NCBI GenBank assembly: GCA_046331625.1 | Contig: JAXLQL010000043.1 | Coordinates: 1-47,124, forward strand | Source: JAXLQL01 sp046331625 | GTDB taxonomy: Bacteria; Acidobacteriota; Terriglobia; Bryobacterales; Bryobacteraceae | Length of the DNA: 47,124 nucleotides | Direction: 5' to 3' | Shown here: positions 9,544 to 18,695 of the stretch, piece after piece | How positions within the stretch are numbered: the first letter of the stretch is position 1 | Layout of the letters: each line of letters begins with the position of its first letter | Notes under the pieces: generated by a model | Told to the model about the DNA's origin: nothing | The model's input: the letters and a program-made list of their open reading frames with translations, nothing else | Database searches by the model: none | Program-made: the position numbers and the translations under genes

Positions 9544-12500
9544 TCAAAACCGGAATCGAAGCACCAGTTGGATGGTTCTGGGATTGTTTCCGAACGCCGT
9601 TTCGGGATTGCCGAAGGCCGGGTTCGAGGGAAGCAGATAGTTGCGCGTATCGGTCCGAGTCTGCAGATAGGCGTTGTTGATCAGGCCCGGAGTGAATTGC
9701 GAATGGTTGAACGCGTTGTACATCTCGGCGCGGAACTCCACTGCCTTGTGCTCGGTAATCGGCACGCGCTTGCCGAGGGAGATGTCGAAATTGTCAATGC
9801 CTCGCAGCGGCATCGTGGACCTCCCACCGGTGGCGAAAGCGCCTAGCCCGGCGGTGATGTAGCGTGCGTTCGGATTGTTGGCGAGGTAGGCGACGATGGC
9901 GCCCGAGCTGTTGCGGAGCGCCGTGACGCCACTGCCCGTTCCATCAATGCCGGAAGGGTTGATGATCACGCGGTCACCCGCGGAGTCGCCATTCAGGTTC
10001 GAGTCGATGCCGCTTTGCACGGTGGCGAGCATCGGGCTCTCGGCGATGTAGGTGCCCGTCAGCATGTAGCCGCCGAGAGTGTGTTTGAGCAGCGTGTTCG
10101 AGCTCTTCGCGAACCACGGGGTCTCGTACACCCAGCTCATGGTCAGCCGCTGGCGGCGGTCGAGCGCCGATGAAGCGCGCTCGGCGCTGTAGTTCTGAAA
10201 GTCCTGCGGACGCCGCGGCTGGATCAGGGTCGAGAAGACGCTGGCCGTGCCGTCGTCGATGGCGTGGCTCCAGGTGTAGGCGCCGGTCATCTGGAAGTCG
10301 TGCGAGAAGCGCTTGGTCACCTGCGTGGCGAGGCCATGATAGGTGGAGTTGCCGATGGGCATGAATGCCGTGATGAAGTTGGAGAATCCGTAGGGCGCGA
10401 ACGTATTTCGAAGAGCCGCCGCCTGCGATTGAAGCTGGCTCAGCGTCAACGGCAACGCATCGAGCTGCGCCTGGCTGGGCGCCGTCATATACGTAGGCAG
10501 GTTGTTCGCGGCTGTCACTACCGAAGCGGAGTTGATCCGCATCTGCGCTGGGAGATTCACGCCGCGCGTTCCGAGATACCGCACCTCCACCGCATAGTCG
10601 CGCGCGAATACTTTGCGCACGCCCACGGTCCAGTTGATCGAGTAGGGGCGCTTCTGGTCGGGAACGAATGCCGAAGTCAGCGATCGCGCATCGGCTGCCG
10701 AGAGCGCGGTTCCAGATGCAGAAGGAGCGGTGAGCCCGCCGTTGGCGAGGAATCCGGTTGCGCCGGAAGTGAGGTCCACGTTCGAGGTGGTGAAGAACTG
10801 CGGGGGCAGCGAGAGGATCCCGAGGTTCTGATACGCCTGATCGTAGGCCATGCCGAAGCCGGCGCGGACCACGAGCGAATCACTGCCGCGCGGCGCCCAA
10901 GCCAGACCCAGGCGAGGCGCCCAGTTCTTCTTTTGCGCCACCGGTGAATGGAAGTCGATCACACCGGGAACCGACGCGATCGAGTTGAGCGCCTGGGTTT
11001 GGTTCCCTGCCGGCACGCCGGCGAACTCGTACCGTAGTCCGAGATTGAGCGTGAGGTTGCGGCGCAGCTTGAAGTCGTCATTGGCATAGGCGTAGTGAGA
11101 CCAAAGGTTGCCCCAATAGGCCGATGCTCCGAAGCTGCGTTCGCCCACGTCGTTCGGAACGCGATCCAAGAGGAAGCCTTCGAGCGTCGTGTATTGGTAG
11201 TCGCCGCGCACGCGCTGCACGAAAAACTGCGGGGCGATCACCCGGCGCACATCGTAGCCGAATTTCAGCGAATGCTTCCCGGTGACCTTGCTCAGGTTGT
11301 CGTTGAAAGTATAGGTGTTGATCGATGTGCTTTGCGGGGCATTCGGGTCGGGGCCGACCTGCAGATTGAGGTCCTGGGTGAATTGCAGGTTCGGGAACTG
11401 ATTGAGCCCCGGGAATTGGAAGTTCCCGACTGGGTAGTCAGAGTAGTAGCGCGTGTAGGCGAGCCGCGCTTCGTTCAGCAGAGTGGGCGAGAATTCGTGC
11501 AGTTCCGAGGCCGACACGACGTACGCATTTACGGGCGAGTTGCTGAAGAACGCAGGCAGGGTGGGGTTGTTGTCAATGGAGCGTTGATTGTTGCCGACCA
11601 GCCGGAAGCGAAACTGGTCCTTCTCGCTGCGGTTGTAGTCGACGTTGCCGACGTAGTTGTAGCTGTTGATGTAGAAGGGCGCGATGATGGGCAGGATGCC
11701 GATGGGAACGGCGCGTCCCGCCACTGTGGTGGAGCCGGAAGGGGCGGGCGCCACGGGGACGTACTGCTTGAACACTCCCCAGTTGGTCTGGCTGATACCC
11801 GGGATGCTATCGATCATGGCGACGCCGTCCGCAGTGGGCGCATAGACAGCGCTAGCCGGAGTTCCTGCTTGGCCGTAGGGAATGTACTCGAAGTTGCCGA
11901 AGTAGAACAGCTTGTCTTTGATGACCGGGCCGCCAATGGAGCCGCCGATGCGATTCTGGTCGAGCCTTTGCCGCTCGGAGATGCCGGTGCGCTTCACGGC
12001 AGCGTCGAGGGCGTTGAGGTGGCGATTTTGGAAGTAGACATAGAGCGCGCCGTGCACGGCGTTGGTGCCGGTCTTGGGAACCACGTTGAAGGTTCCGCCG
12101 GAGCTGTGGCCGAACTCGGGCGACATCATGTTCTGGATGAGGGTGAACTGATCGGTAGCTTCGTTCGACAAGACGGCGATGGGTCCGGTGACATCGCGGC
12201 GATTGTTGTCGACCCCATCGATCACGAAGTTGTTGTTGGTGGGCCGCTGGCCTCCGACCGAGGGTCCGATGCCATAGCCGACTCCGCCGGATGAAGCAAC
12301 GCCGGCGCTCAGCAGGGACAAATTGATCGCGCCGAGATTGTTGAACGCGTTCACGTTGCTCGCCATGTTGAGGTCTTGGGCCGCACGAGCGCCGTAGGTG
12401 GAGGCCACCTGAGCGGTGGTGGTGTCGATGTTGATGGCGGCTTCGGTGACATCGAGGGTAGTGGTTACCTGGCTGACCGAAAGCGAGAGATTCGCGGTGA

Positions 12501-12801
12501 CGGTGCGATTGAGTTCCACCGACACGTTGCGCAGCGAGTGCTTGGCAAAGCCCGCTGCTTCCGCGGTGATCTCGTAGCGGCCGACGGGCGAGTTCGGGAA
12601 GCGATACGTTCCCGATGCATCGGTAGTAGTGGAGCGGGCAACGCCCGTATCGGCGTTGATTGCGGTCATTTTGGCGCTGGCGATCGGCGCGCCCGTCTGG
12701 TCGAGCACGGTGCCGACGATGTTCCCGTCAGAGGCCTGAGGCCACGCGGGACCTACAGTGAGCAGCAATGCGAAGAACACAGTGGACAATGATTTGGGCA
12801 T
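9544..12801 (-). CDS. TonB-dependent receptor (Oar-like) with carboxypeptidase-regulatory-like domain
   Basis: A 1,085-residue outer-membrane protein. Residues 1-23 form a signal peptide ending in PAWPQA. Residues about 27-105 form a carboxypeptidase-regulatory-like beta-sandwich (IVGTVLDQTGAPIASAKMTA ... GTYRFPNSPVGRYEITAEAAGF). A plug region follows, with GQRPTNNNFVIDGVDNNRRD and SGGTFNVVPKTGTNAVHGALY. The rest is a long barrel rich in aromatic strands that ends RTIQLVLRFRF, with the terminal Phe needed for barrel assembly. Such receptors are abundant in Acidobacteriota and are thought to import or export large substrates; the ligand is unknown. The ATG at 12801 was chosen, well inside a longer open frame, because AAGGAAGGGAG precedes it and the signal peptide starts there. 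Confidence 0.93.
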   Translation of the reverse strand: MPKSLSTVFFALLLTVGPAWPQASDGNIVGTVLDQTGAPIASAKMTAINADTGVARSTTTDASGTYRFPNSPVGRYEITAEAAGFAKHSLRNVSVELNRTVTANLSLSVSQVTTTLDVTEAAINIDTTTAQVASTYGARAAQDLNMASNVNAFNNLGAINLSLLSAGVASSGGVGYGIGPSVGGQRPTNNNFVIDGVDNNRRDVTGPIAVLSNEATDQFTLIQNMMSPEFGHSSGGTFNVVPKTGTNAVHGALYVYFQNRHLNALDAAVKRTGISERQRLDQNRIGGSIGGPVIKDKLFYFGNFEYIPYGQAGTPASAVYAPTADGVAMIDSIPGISQTNWGVFKQYVPVAPAPSGSTTVAGRAVPIGILPIIAPFYINSYNYVGNVDYNRSEKDQFRFRLVGNNQRSIDNNPTLPAFFSNSPVNAYVVSASELHEFSPTLLNEARLAYTRYYSDYPVGNFQFPGLNQFPNLQFTQDLNLQVGPDPNAPQSTSINTYTFNDNLSKVTGKHSLKFGYDVRRVIAPQFFVQRVRGDYQYTTLEGFLLDRVPNDVGERSFGASAYWGNLWSHYAYANDDFKLRRNLTLNLGLRYEFAGVPAGNQTQALNSIASVPGVIDFHSPVAQKKNWAPRLGLAWAPRGSDSLVVRAGFGMAYDQAYQNLGILSLPPQFFTTSNVDLTSGATGFLANGGLTAPSASGTALSAADARSLTSAFVPDQKRPYSINWTVGVRKVFARDYAVEVRYLGTRGVNLPAQMRINSASVVTAANNLPTYMTAPSQAQLDALPLTLSQLQSQAAALRNTFAPYGFSNFITAFMPIGNSTYHGLATQVTKRFSHDFQMTGAYTWSHAIDDGTASVFSTLIQPRRPQDFQNYSAERASSALDRRQRLTMSWVYETPWFAKSSNTLLKHTLGGYMLTGTYIAESPMLATVQSGIDSNLNGDSAGDRVIINPSGIDGTGSGVTALRNSSGAIVAYLANNPNARYITAGLGAFATGGRSTMPLRGIDNFDISLGKRVPITEHKAVEFRAEMYNAFNHSQFTPGLINNAYLQTRTDTRNYLLPSNPAFGNPETAFGNNPRTIQLVLRFRF

Positions 12802-13079
12802 GAGACAACTCCCTTCCTTCCGCGCGAAGTGCACGGAGCGACCATCCAACTTTTTCGCCGGGACCATTTTGCTTCCCGGTGCTTCTAATGAGAAAACCCG
12901 TTTCCGGCCCTCCGTGTTACTACCGCCAGGCCGGTATTCGGTTCCCCGGTGAGGCGGTAGCGCCACGAGTTCGAGACTGCGCCGCCGCAATACCATCACG
13001 TCCATGGCGCCGTTCCCGGAACGTTGGTATGGTCTTCCGCCGAAGGCACGGCGAAGATGGACTAGGACCAGGGAGCACC

Positions 13080-13562
13080 GTGATCGAAATTCTGAGAATG
13101 CTCGGGCGCATCGTTTCGCGCAAGTGCGCGCCAGCGGTTCCGCGCGAGCATGACACGGGCCCGGTATCCCTGGCGCTGCTGGCGCCACGAACCGACCGCG
13201 GACAGTTGGAGCAGGCCTTTCGAGACGCGGGGCTGCGTGTGACCACCATGGATTCGTGGGACGAAGCCATGGCCGCACTTGCCGGCGAGCCCATGCCGGT
13301 GGTGCTGTACGATGCGGGCCGGGCGGACCGGCCGTGGCGCCAGGCGATCGAGGAACTTTCGGCAACCGCTACGAAACCGGCCGTCGTTTTGCTTTCCGAG
13401 CGCGTGGATCCCAACCTCAAGAGCGAAACCGTGCGCAGCGGCGGCTACGATGTTCTGCGCACGCCGGTGGACGGGCGTTGCGCTTCGGTGATCGTCAGGA
13501 GCGGCTGGTTGTTCTGGCGGAACCAAAATGCGCTCCGCGCGGCCCTCGCGTCACGGAGTTGA
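13080..13562 (+). CDS. Degenerate response-regulator receiver-like protein
   Basis: A 160-residue protein starting at GTG 13080 behind GGGAG. It reads SLALLAPRTDRGQLEQAFRDAGLRVTTMDSWDEAMAAL, PMPVVLYDAGR, KPAVVLLSERVDP and GGYDVLRTPVD, which follows the alternating strands and helices of a receiver domain. The VVLYD aspartate is at the phosphorylation position. The acidic pair at the N-terminus is missing and the conserved Lys of the K-P motif is replaced (RTP). It probably cannot be phosphorylated in the usual way. No output domain follows. It is divergent from the TonB-dependent receptor and convergent with the NarL-type regulator. Related pseudo-receivers occur in Acidobacteriota, but the function is unknown. 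Confidence 0.55.
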   Translation: MIEILRMLGRIVSRKCAPAVPREHDTGPVSLALLAPRTDRGQLEQAFRDAGLRVTTMDSWDEAMAALAGEPMPVVLYDAGRADRPWRQAIEELSATATKPAVVLLSERVDPNLKSETVRSGGYDVLRTPVDGRCASVIVRSGWLFWRNQNALRAALASRS

Positions 13563-13566
13563 ACGT

Positions 13567-14211
13567 TCAGGAAATGACGCCCTTGCGCACCGCATAGAGG
13601 ATCAACTCGGGAACGCTGTGGAGGTTGAGCTTCTCGAGGATGTTGCTGCGATGCGTCTCCACGGTATATACGCTCAAATTGAGCAGATTGGCGACATCCT
13701 TGTTGCTCTTGCCTTCGGCCACCAGTTGCAGTACTTCTCGTTCGCGCGCCGAGAGCAACTCGTAGCTGTCTTCGATTTCGCGATCCTGCAGTTGCCTGAC
13801 GTAATCCTGCACCAGGAGCTGACTGACCGCTGGACTGAAGAAGGCCTTGCCCGCATGCACCGCACGGATGGCGGCAATCAAGTCGGCTTCGGGAGATTCT
13901 TTCAACAGATAGCCTCGTGCGCCGGCCTTGAGCGCTCGCAACACGTAGCCTTCGTCGGAGTGCATGCTGAGCACGATGACGCCGATGTCTTTGTGCTTCG
14001 AAACGATCTGGCTGGCGGCTTCCGTGCCGTTGAGGTTGGGCATGCCGATATCGGTGATCACCACATCGGGTAGCTGCTCGTCCACCAGGTTGACCAGTTC
14101 GCGGCCGTCTCCGGCCTCGCCCACTACTTGGAAATCCGGGTTGCGCTCGAGCAATGCGTGCAGTCCGCTGCGGATCACGGCATGGTCGTCGGCAAGTGCG
14201 ATTCGGATCAT
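13567..14211 (-). CDS. NarL/LuxR-family response regulator
   Basis: A 214-residue two-domain regulator. The receiver (about 1-120) has the acidic pair in ALADDH, the phosphoacceptor Asp54 in VVITDIGMP, a switch Ser in VLSMHSDE and Lys104 in YLLKE. A LuxR-type helix-turn-helix follows at about 151-200 (LSAREREVLQLVAEGKSNKDVA ... YTVETHRSNILEKL). It binds DNA when phosphorylated by the partner kinase. The start overlaps the kinase stop by four bases (ATGA), so the pair is translationally coupled. Targets are unknown; the adjacent efflux operon and TonB receptor are candidates by position only. Confidence 0.95.
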   Translation of the reverse strand: MIRIALADDHAVIRSGLHALLERNPDFQVVGEAGDGRELVNLVDEQLPDVVITDIGMPNLNGTEAASQIVSKHKDIGVIVLSMHSDEGYVLRALKAGARGYLLKESPEADLIAAIRAVHAGKAFFSPAVSQLLVQDYVRQLQDREIEDSYELLSAREREVLQLVAEGKSNKDVANLLNLSVYTVETHRSNILEKLNLHSVPELILYAVRKGVIS

Positions 14212-15689
14212 GACACAGTCTCCTGTTGCCGCACCGGAAGCACGGCGGTCAATACGGTCCCCTCACCTTTGCGTGATTCCACCCGCAGTACGCCCTCGAG
14301 ACGAGCCACGCGTTCCTGCATGCCGAGCATGCCGGCGCCTTTGGCAGCGGCGTCGAATCCTTCCCCGTTGTCCTGCACTGAAACCTCTACGCCAGCCGTC
14401 CGGCTGCGCACCAGCACGCGCGCCGCGGTGGCCTTGGCGTGGCGGGTGACGTTGTTGAGAGCCTCCTGCACTACGCGATAGATGCAGGTGCGATGCGTTT
14501 CGGGCAACACGTCAGCGGCCTCGTCGACATCCACACTCACCTTGAGTCCGCTGCGGCGCGCTGTTTCGCGGCCCTGCCACTTGAGCGCCGCTACCAGCCC
14601 GAGGTCGTCGAGCATCGACGGGCGCAACAGAAGAGCCATGTTCCGGACGGCTCTCACGTTATTCTCAGCCAGCCTGCGCGCGTTGGCGAGTTGGGATCGG
14701 GCCGGGCCCTCGGCCGGTAACAGTGGCTCGAGCTTGCCGAGGTCCATGAGTAAGGCAGACATGGTCTGCCCGACCTCGTCATGCAACTCGCGCGAAAGGC
14801 TGCGGCGCTCCTCCTCTTGCGCGGCGTCGAGCTTGGCGGCCAAGCCGCGTAACTCTAGGCGCGCTTGCACGACCCTGCGGTACTGAGCGGTAGCGGCGGT
14901 TTCCAGTCGCTTGATCCGCGTCATCACCACCACCGCGAGCAGGCAGCCGATCAGAACGGCCACGGCGGCGGCGAGCATCAGACGCTTACGTAGCTTGTCG
15001 TGCTCGGCGGAGATCTGTTGTTCGCCGAGGTCTAACTGGTTCTCGTTGAGCAGCGTGATCTCGCGCCGCAAGCGCAGCACCTCGGTTCGCAGCGGACCCA
15101 CGGCTGTGCGGCGATACGCTTCGCCCTTCTCGGCCCGTGCGTCGGCGGTCCATTGCAGAGGCAGCGTCAAGGATTTCAAATAGGCGCGGACCCCGGACCG
15201 CATGGCGGTAAACATTTCGGACTGTCCGGCTTGCAGCCGCAGTTCGTAGGCCTGGAGCAACTCCTCCGTGCGCAGCCGCAGAGCCTCGAGCCGTGCCTTC
15301 TCCTCTACCGCGCTCCGCACATCGGATTCGGAAAGGTAGTCGCGGAGGATGGTCCCCGACTGAATCATGGCCTCGCGCAACTCGTCGAGAATCTGGTCGC
15401 GCTCGCGGAAGCCTTTCATCAGTGCAGCGCTCCGCTCGGTGGTTCGCTCGAGGGAACGGAAGGCATCGAGTCCGATCAGCGTCATCACCAGCAGGAGGCT
15501 GCCGAAGCCCAGCCACAGGATTCGCCGCCCTGCGGCCAACGGCTTGACCACGGCGTCATCGATCGAAATGTTGTCCGGACCGGGCATCAACGGATCGTGG
15601 CCGGCGACAACTCGGGAGCTGTTTCCGGCCACGCCATCTGCTTTCAGTCTAGCCGCGGCCCGCGCCGCACGAAGCCACATCGCGGTCAT
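14208..15689 (-). CDS. Membrane sensor histidine kinase (HisKA_3/NarX-like)
   Basis: A sensor kinase pairing with the downstream NarL-type regulator. Taking the second possible start (15587) as residue 1, a transmembrane helix lies at about 22-41, an extracytoplasmic mostly helical region of about 160 residues resembles four-helix-bundle or CHASE3-like sensors, and a second helix lies at about 202-222. The HisKA_3 phosphoacceptor His269 is in EEERRSLSRELHDEVGQTM. The ATPase domain shows VVQEALNNVTRHAKA (N box) and VQDNGEGFD (G box). The start at 15689 overlaps the PEGA gene stop (ATGA) but adds 34 Ala/Arg-rich residues; 15587 is the alternative. The signal sensed is unknown. Confidence 0.92.
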   Translation of the reverse strand: MTAMWLRAARAAARLKADGVAGNSSRVVAGHDPLMPGPDNISIDDAVVKPLAAGRRILWLGFGSLLLVMTLIGLDAFRSLERTTERSAALMKGFRERDQILDELREAMIQSGTILRDYLSESDVRSAVEEKARLEALRLRTEELLQAYELRLQAGQSEMFTAMRSGVRAYLKSLTLPLQWTADARAEKGEAYRRTAVGPLRTEVLRLRREITLLNENQLDLGEQQISAEHDKLRKRLMLAAAVAVLIGCLLAVVVMTRIKRLETAATAQYRRVVQARLELRGLAAKLDAAQEEERRSLSRELHDEVGQTMSALLMDLGKLEPLLPAEGPARSQLANARRLAENNVRAVRNMALLLRPSMLDDLGLVAALKWQGRETARRSGLKVSVDVDEAADVLPETHRTCIYRVVQEALNNVTRHAKATAARVLVRSRTAGVEVSVQDNGEGFDAAAKGAGMLGMQERVARLEGVLRVESRKGEGTVLTAVLPVRQQETVS

Positions 15690-16075
15690 CCGTTGCCCGG
15701 CATGTGAAAATCTGGCCGCACGTGCATCGTCTTGCCGTTCACGACGAAGATCCGGGTAGCGAACTTTTCGCCGCTCGGAGCTCGTACTTCGAGGTCATAG
15801 GCGCCCGGGCGGATCCACATGGACTTCACGTCCTTCACGGTGCCTGCGTATCCGCCATTGATGAACACCTGCGCATCTTTGAGCTTGGTGTCGATCTTGA
15901 CCTGACCGCCGATCGGATGCATCGCCATCGGATAGCCGTAGTAGGATCCCCAGGGGCCGTACCAGCCCCAAGGACGATAAGCGCCCCCGATGAACACTCC
16001 GCCGCGATAACGTACCGACGCGCTTGCCGGCAGCGTCGCGGCGAGCAGCGCGAATACCAGCAACATCTTCTTCAT
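15686..16075 (-). CDS. Exported PEGA-like domain protein
   Basis: A 129-residue exported protein. Residues 1-19 form a signal peptide (MKKMLLVFALLAATLPASA). A Gly/Tyr/Trp-rich stretch follows (about 23-50). A PEGA-like beta-sandwich covers about 57-127: GGQVKIDTKLKDAQVFINGG, KSMWIRPGAYDLEVRAPSGE and NGKTMHVRPDF. PEGA domains are found on surface proteins and have no known enzymatic activity. Its stop overlaps the histidine kinase start by four bases, so it may be a sensory partner of that system; this is inferred from position. Confidence 0.75.
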   Translation of the reverse strand: MKKMLLVFALLAATLPASASVRYRGGVFIGGAYRPWGWYGPWGSYYGYPMAMHPIGGQVKIDTKLKDAQVFINGGYAGTVKDVKSMWIRPGAYDLEVRAPSGEKFATRIFVVNGKTMHVRPDFHMPGNG

Positions 16076-16372
16076 ATGAACCTCCTCATTTCAGAACGAA
16101 GGCTTCCCGATGCACTGGCATCGAAGCCGGTTCCGTTCCATGCGTGAGCAATCGAGCGCACAGCACCCCTGCCGGGGAGTTCATTCATTCCGGCGCTCGT
16201 CAGAACTTTTCCATCTGTTCCTACTTCGAGACGCAATGGCGCGTGGCGCTTACTACCGTCGCCATAAGGGATGGTTGCGAACGGCGGCAGGGTATTTCGA
16301 GCACGCGCGGAAATGCCAAGCGGCCCGCGAAGCATGGAACTCCGTGGGCCGCCTGGCGTCCGCGAAATGCGT
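16076..16372. other. Intergenic stretch, no gene recognised
   Basis: About 300 bases between the STAS gene stop and the PEGA gene start. Frames on both strands are short and carry no recognisable motif. The bases just right of 16075 (GAGGAGG on the minus strand) are the ribosome binding site of the PEGA gene. The promoter of the PEGA/kinase/regulator operon is presumably here, but no convincing -35/-10 pair was identified. Confidence 0.5.
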
Positions 16373-16738
16373 TCAACCCGCCACCGGCTCGAAGCCGAAA
16401 AAGCTGGCGATCGCGTCATCTCGTTTTCGTACACCTCGAACACGGTGTGCAGCAGGAAATTACCAGCAGGTCATAGCCGCGCTTGCCGAGGTGGAGCAAC
16501 TTCATCGCCACCAGCCTTGGTCACCGCGGTGTGGGCGGCTACCAGCTCGCCGAGAGCCGAGCTGTCGAGGCGTTTCACGCCCTCGAGGTTGAACACGATC
16601 CGTGGACCCGTTTTGCACCAATGCAGCGCACCGTGTGGCGAAAACGTGCAAGTGGCATCGCCGAGGACCATTTACCCGCACCCTCGCCGTCGATGATCGA
16701 AACACCACCGAGGCCCGTGTGGTCAGTTGGAGATTCAT
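16373..16738 (-). CDS. STAS-domain anti-sigma-factor-antagonist-like protein, frame-disrupted
   Basis: From an ATG at 16738 (MNLQLTTR) the frames give SIIDGEG, then MVLGDATCTFSPHGALH, then RIVFNLEGVKRLDSSALGEL with VAAHTAVTKAGGD, then MKLLHLGKRGYDLL, then TVFEVYENE, ending FFGFEPVAG at a stop at 16373. Joined, this is a standard STAS protein of about 120 residues. The phosphorylatable serine pair (DSSALGEL) and the C-terminal VF-x-VYENE are kept. At least four single-base indels separate the pieces. The preserved motifs favour consensus error or very recent decay. It lies directly downstream of the small secreted protein gene at the tail of the efflux operon. A partner-switching role is the family expectation; no anti-sigma factor is nearby. 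Confidence 0.7.
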
Positions 16739-16767
16739 CGGCGGTCACTCCATGTAGATCGAGCGGA

Positions 16768-17332
16768 TCAGTTCTCCGCTGGCGGCGGTGACCCGTGAAA
16801 GCTTTCCTGCTCGCGCACATGCTCGTATTTCAGGAAGTTGGCGAGCGTCGACGCGATCTGCTTCGTGTCGGTAAAGACGCGCAGGCCGTGTCCTCAGCCA
16901 AGGCGTCAGAGATGTTACCCGGCGATTATCGTTGAAGTAGCCGATAGCGTCGCTGTGGTCTTTGCCGCCGCGCGTCGCGCAGCGCGGGCGGCTGTCCACC
17001 GTCGACAGCTTGTTTCTGCCAACTGGGAAGGTAGTCGCGTTCCGCCTCGAGAGCCGCGGCATCGGCGCCCATCTTGTTGATCTCTTCCTTGATGGCGTTC
17101 AGTTGCGCCAGATGGGAATCCGGTTGAACCTTGGCATTGCGATCCATCGCTTCGAGGATGTCGGCGTGCTCCGATGCCGCACCCCGGCGAGACCGCGAAT
17201 ATCGAGCATTGCCTTGGCCGATTTCGCACGAGAGGCATCGGTGACCGCGGTGCTTCCGGTATTGGCTGCGAACACGCCTGTCAACGCGATGCTCATCAGG
17301 GCGGCCGCGCGAGTAGTGAAACTGGGTTTCAT
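16768..17332 (-). CDS. Small secreted helical protein (Acidobacteriota-type), frame-disrupted
   Basis: Starts at 17332 behind AAAGGAGATA. The first frame gives a signal peptide, MKPSFTTRAAALMSIALTGVF then AANTG. Later frames give LDIRGLAGVR, then MDRNAKVQPDSHLAQLNAIK followed by EEINKMGADAAALEAERDYLPSWQKQAVD, then DHSDAIGYFNDN, and finally TDTKQIASTLANFLKYEHVR with EQESF before a stop at 16768. The joined product of about 185 residues is mostly helical and charged after the signal peptide. It resembles, from memory of the family pattern, small exported proteins common in Acidobacteriota with conserved EHAD, PSW and FLKYE positions; no function is known. It follows the MacB-like permease gene and precedes the STAS gene, likely in one operon. 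Confidence 0.6.
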
Positions 17333-17455
17333 GTCCGTATCTCCTTTGGAGTTGTCCTGGCCGGGTGCTTGTTCATCACGTCGGATTTCGACTGAAGATG
17401 CGGTCGGGCGCTGCCGTCAGCCGGGAAAAGCCGCGAGACCGGAAGGGTAGCGGAC

Positions 17456-18695
17456 CTACTCGTAACGCAGCGCCTCGATGGGATCGAGATACGCGGCTTT
17501 TCGCCGGATAGTATCGAACGCGCGATGCCTAGACCCGAGAACACGAAAGCCACCGCCACGGGAAGCAAGCCGATATGAACCGTCCACCCGGCTATTCGCG
17601 AAATCAGCGTCGATACGGCGATGCCGAGCGCGATGCCCGCGATACCGCCGGTATCTCGGCACCAGTGTGATCGCTTCCACCAGGAACTGCGTGAGGATGT
17701 TCCTCGTCTTGGCGCCCACGGCTTGGCGGAGACCGATCGCGGGTGCGCTCGAAGTCACCGAAACGAGCATGATGTTCATGATGCCGATGCCGCCACCGCA
17801 GCGATACCGACACGCGCGATCGAAGGCCGGCGCAGGATCGCCATTACGTTCGCCGACGTCTCTTGGGCCTGGAACAGCACACCTCCGGAGAGATCGCCGA
17901 GTCGAGGATGCGTCGTCTTGCCGCGGCCTGCAAGCGGTGACGCTGCCGGAGCGCGTGCATTTCTTCATTGCGCCGAAGCCATGGTGTTCGAGCCGCGCGC
18001 TACTGAGATCGACCCCACCGAAGCGGCATTGGCCAGATTGGCGCCGAGCACCTTCTTCTTGGCGGTGGAGATGGGGATGATGACGAGGATCGTCCTGGTC
18101 TTGTCGGTGAAGGCTGCGCCTGGATTCGAGCACGCCCACCACGGTGAACGGAACCTTCTTGATGCGAGATGATCTGGCCACCGGATCGACATGCGCAGGC
18201 GTTGTAGAAGCGACAGTTTTTCCACCAGAACCACCTTCGCCGCGGCGTCCATCCTGCTGCGCGAACGCGCTGCCCAGGCGATGCGGGAGATCGCGAATCG
18301 CCAGATAGTCCGGTGTGGTTCCTTGCACGAGTCGCCCAGTTGCTATTGCCGTAGACGATCTGCGCTCCGCCGCGGCTGACCGGGGCCGCCGCAGCCGAGG
18401 GGGCACTCGGTCACGATCGCCGCCAGCATCTCTGCGTCTTCCTGTCAGTGGCCGCAGCCGCTGCAACCGGATTCCGGAAGTGGTGATGCTTCCTGACGAA
18501 CGCCCTGTTGACCGACATTGCTGCCGATGCTGGCGATCTGTTGCTCAATGCGTTCGGTTGCGCCTTGCCCACGGCCACCATGGCGATGACAGCGCCGACT
18601 CCGATGATCACGCCGAGCATCGTGAGCGCCGAGCGCATTTTGTTCACGCGCAGCGCGCGTAGAGCGATGCGGATACTCGAGCGAAGCAGGCTCGT
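17456..18695 (-). CDS. MacB-like ABC transporter permease, frame-disrupted
   Basis: The permease of a MacAB-type tripartite efflux pump, readable in pieces. Its N-terminal part is in the same frame as the upstream ATPase: LLRSSIRIALRALRVNKMRSALTMLGVIIGVGAVIAMVAVGK, the first transmembrane helix. Later pieces include VPFTVVGVLES in the periplasmic region, GIGIMNIMLVSVTSSAPAIG and LRQAVGAKTRNILTQFLVEAITL, the FtsX-domain signature, and the end DPIEALRYE. Many single-base indels fall between them and the distal helices are lost in translation. A GGAGAAAGG is followed by ACGAGCCTGC at 18695, where an ATG would be expected, so the start codon may also be miscalled. The MacA-like gene and ATPase upstream support the assignment. 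Confidence 0.75.

Noticed and set aside
9113..9846. Overlapping + strand frames
   Set aside because: Antisense to the STAS gene and the TonB receptor 3' end; no motif or ribosome site.
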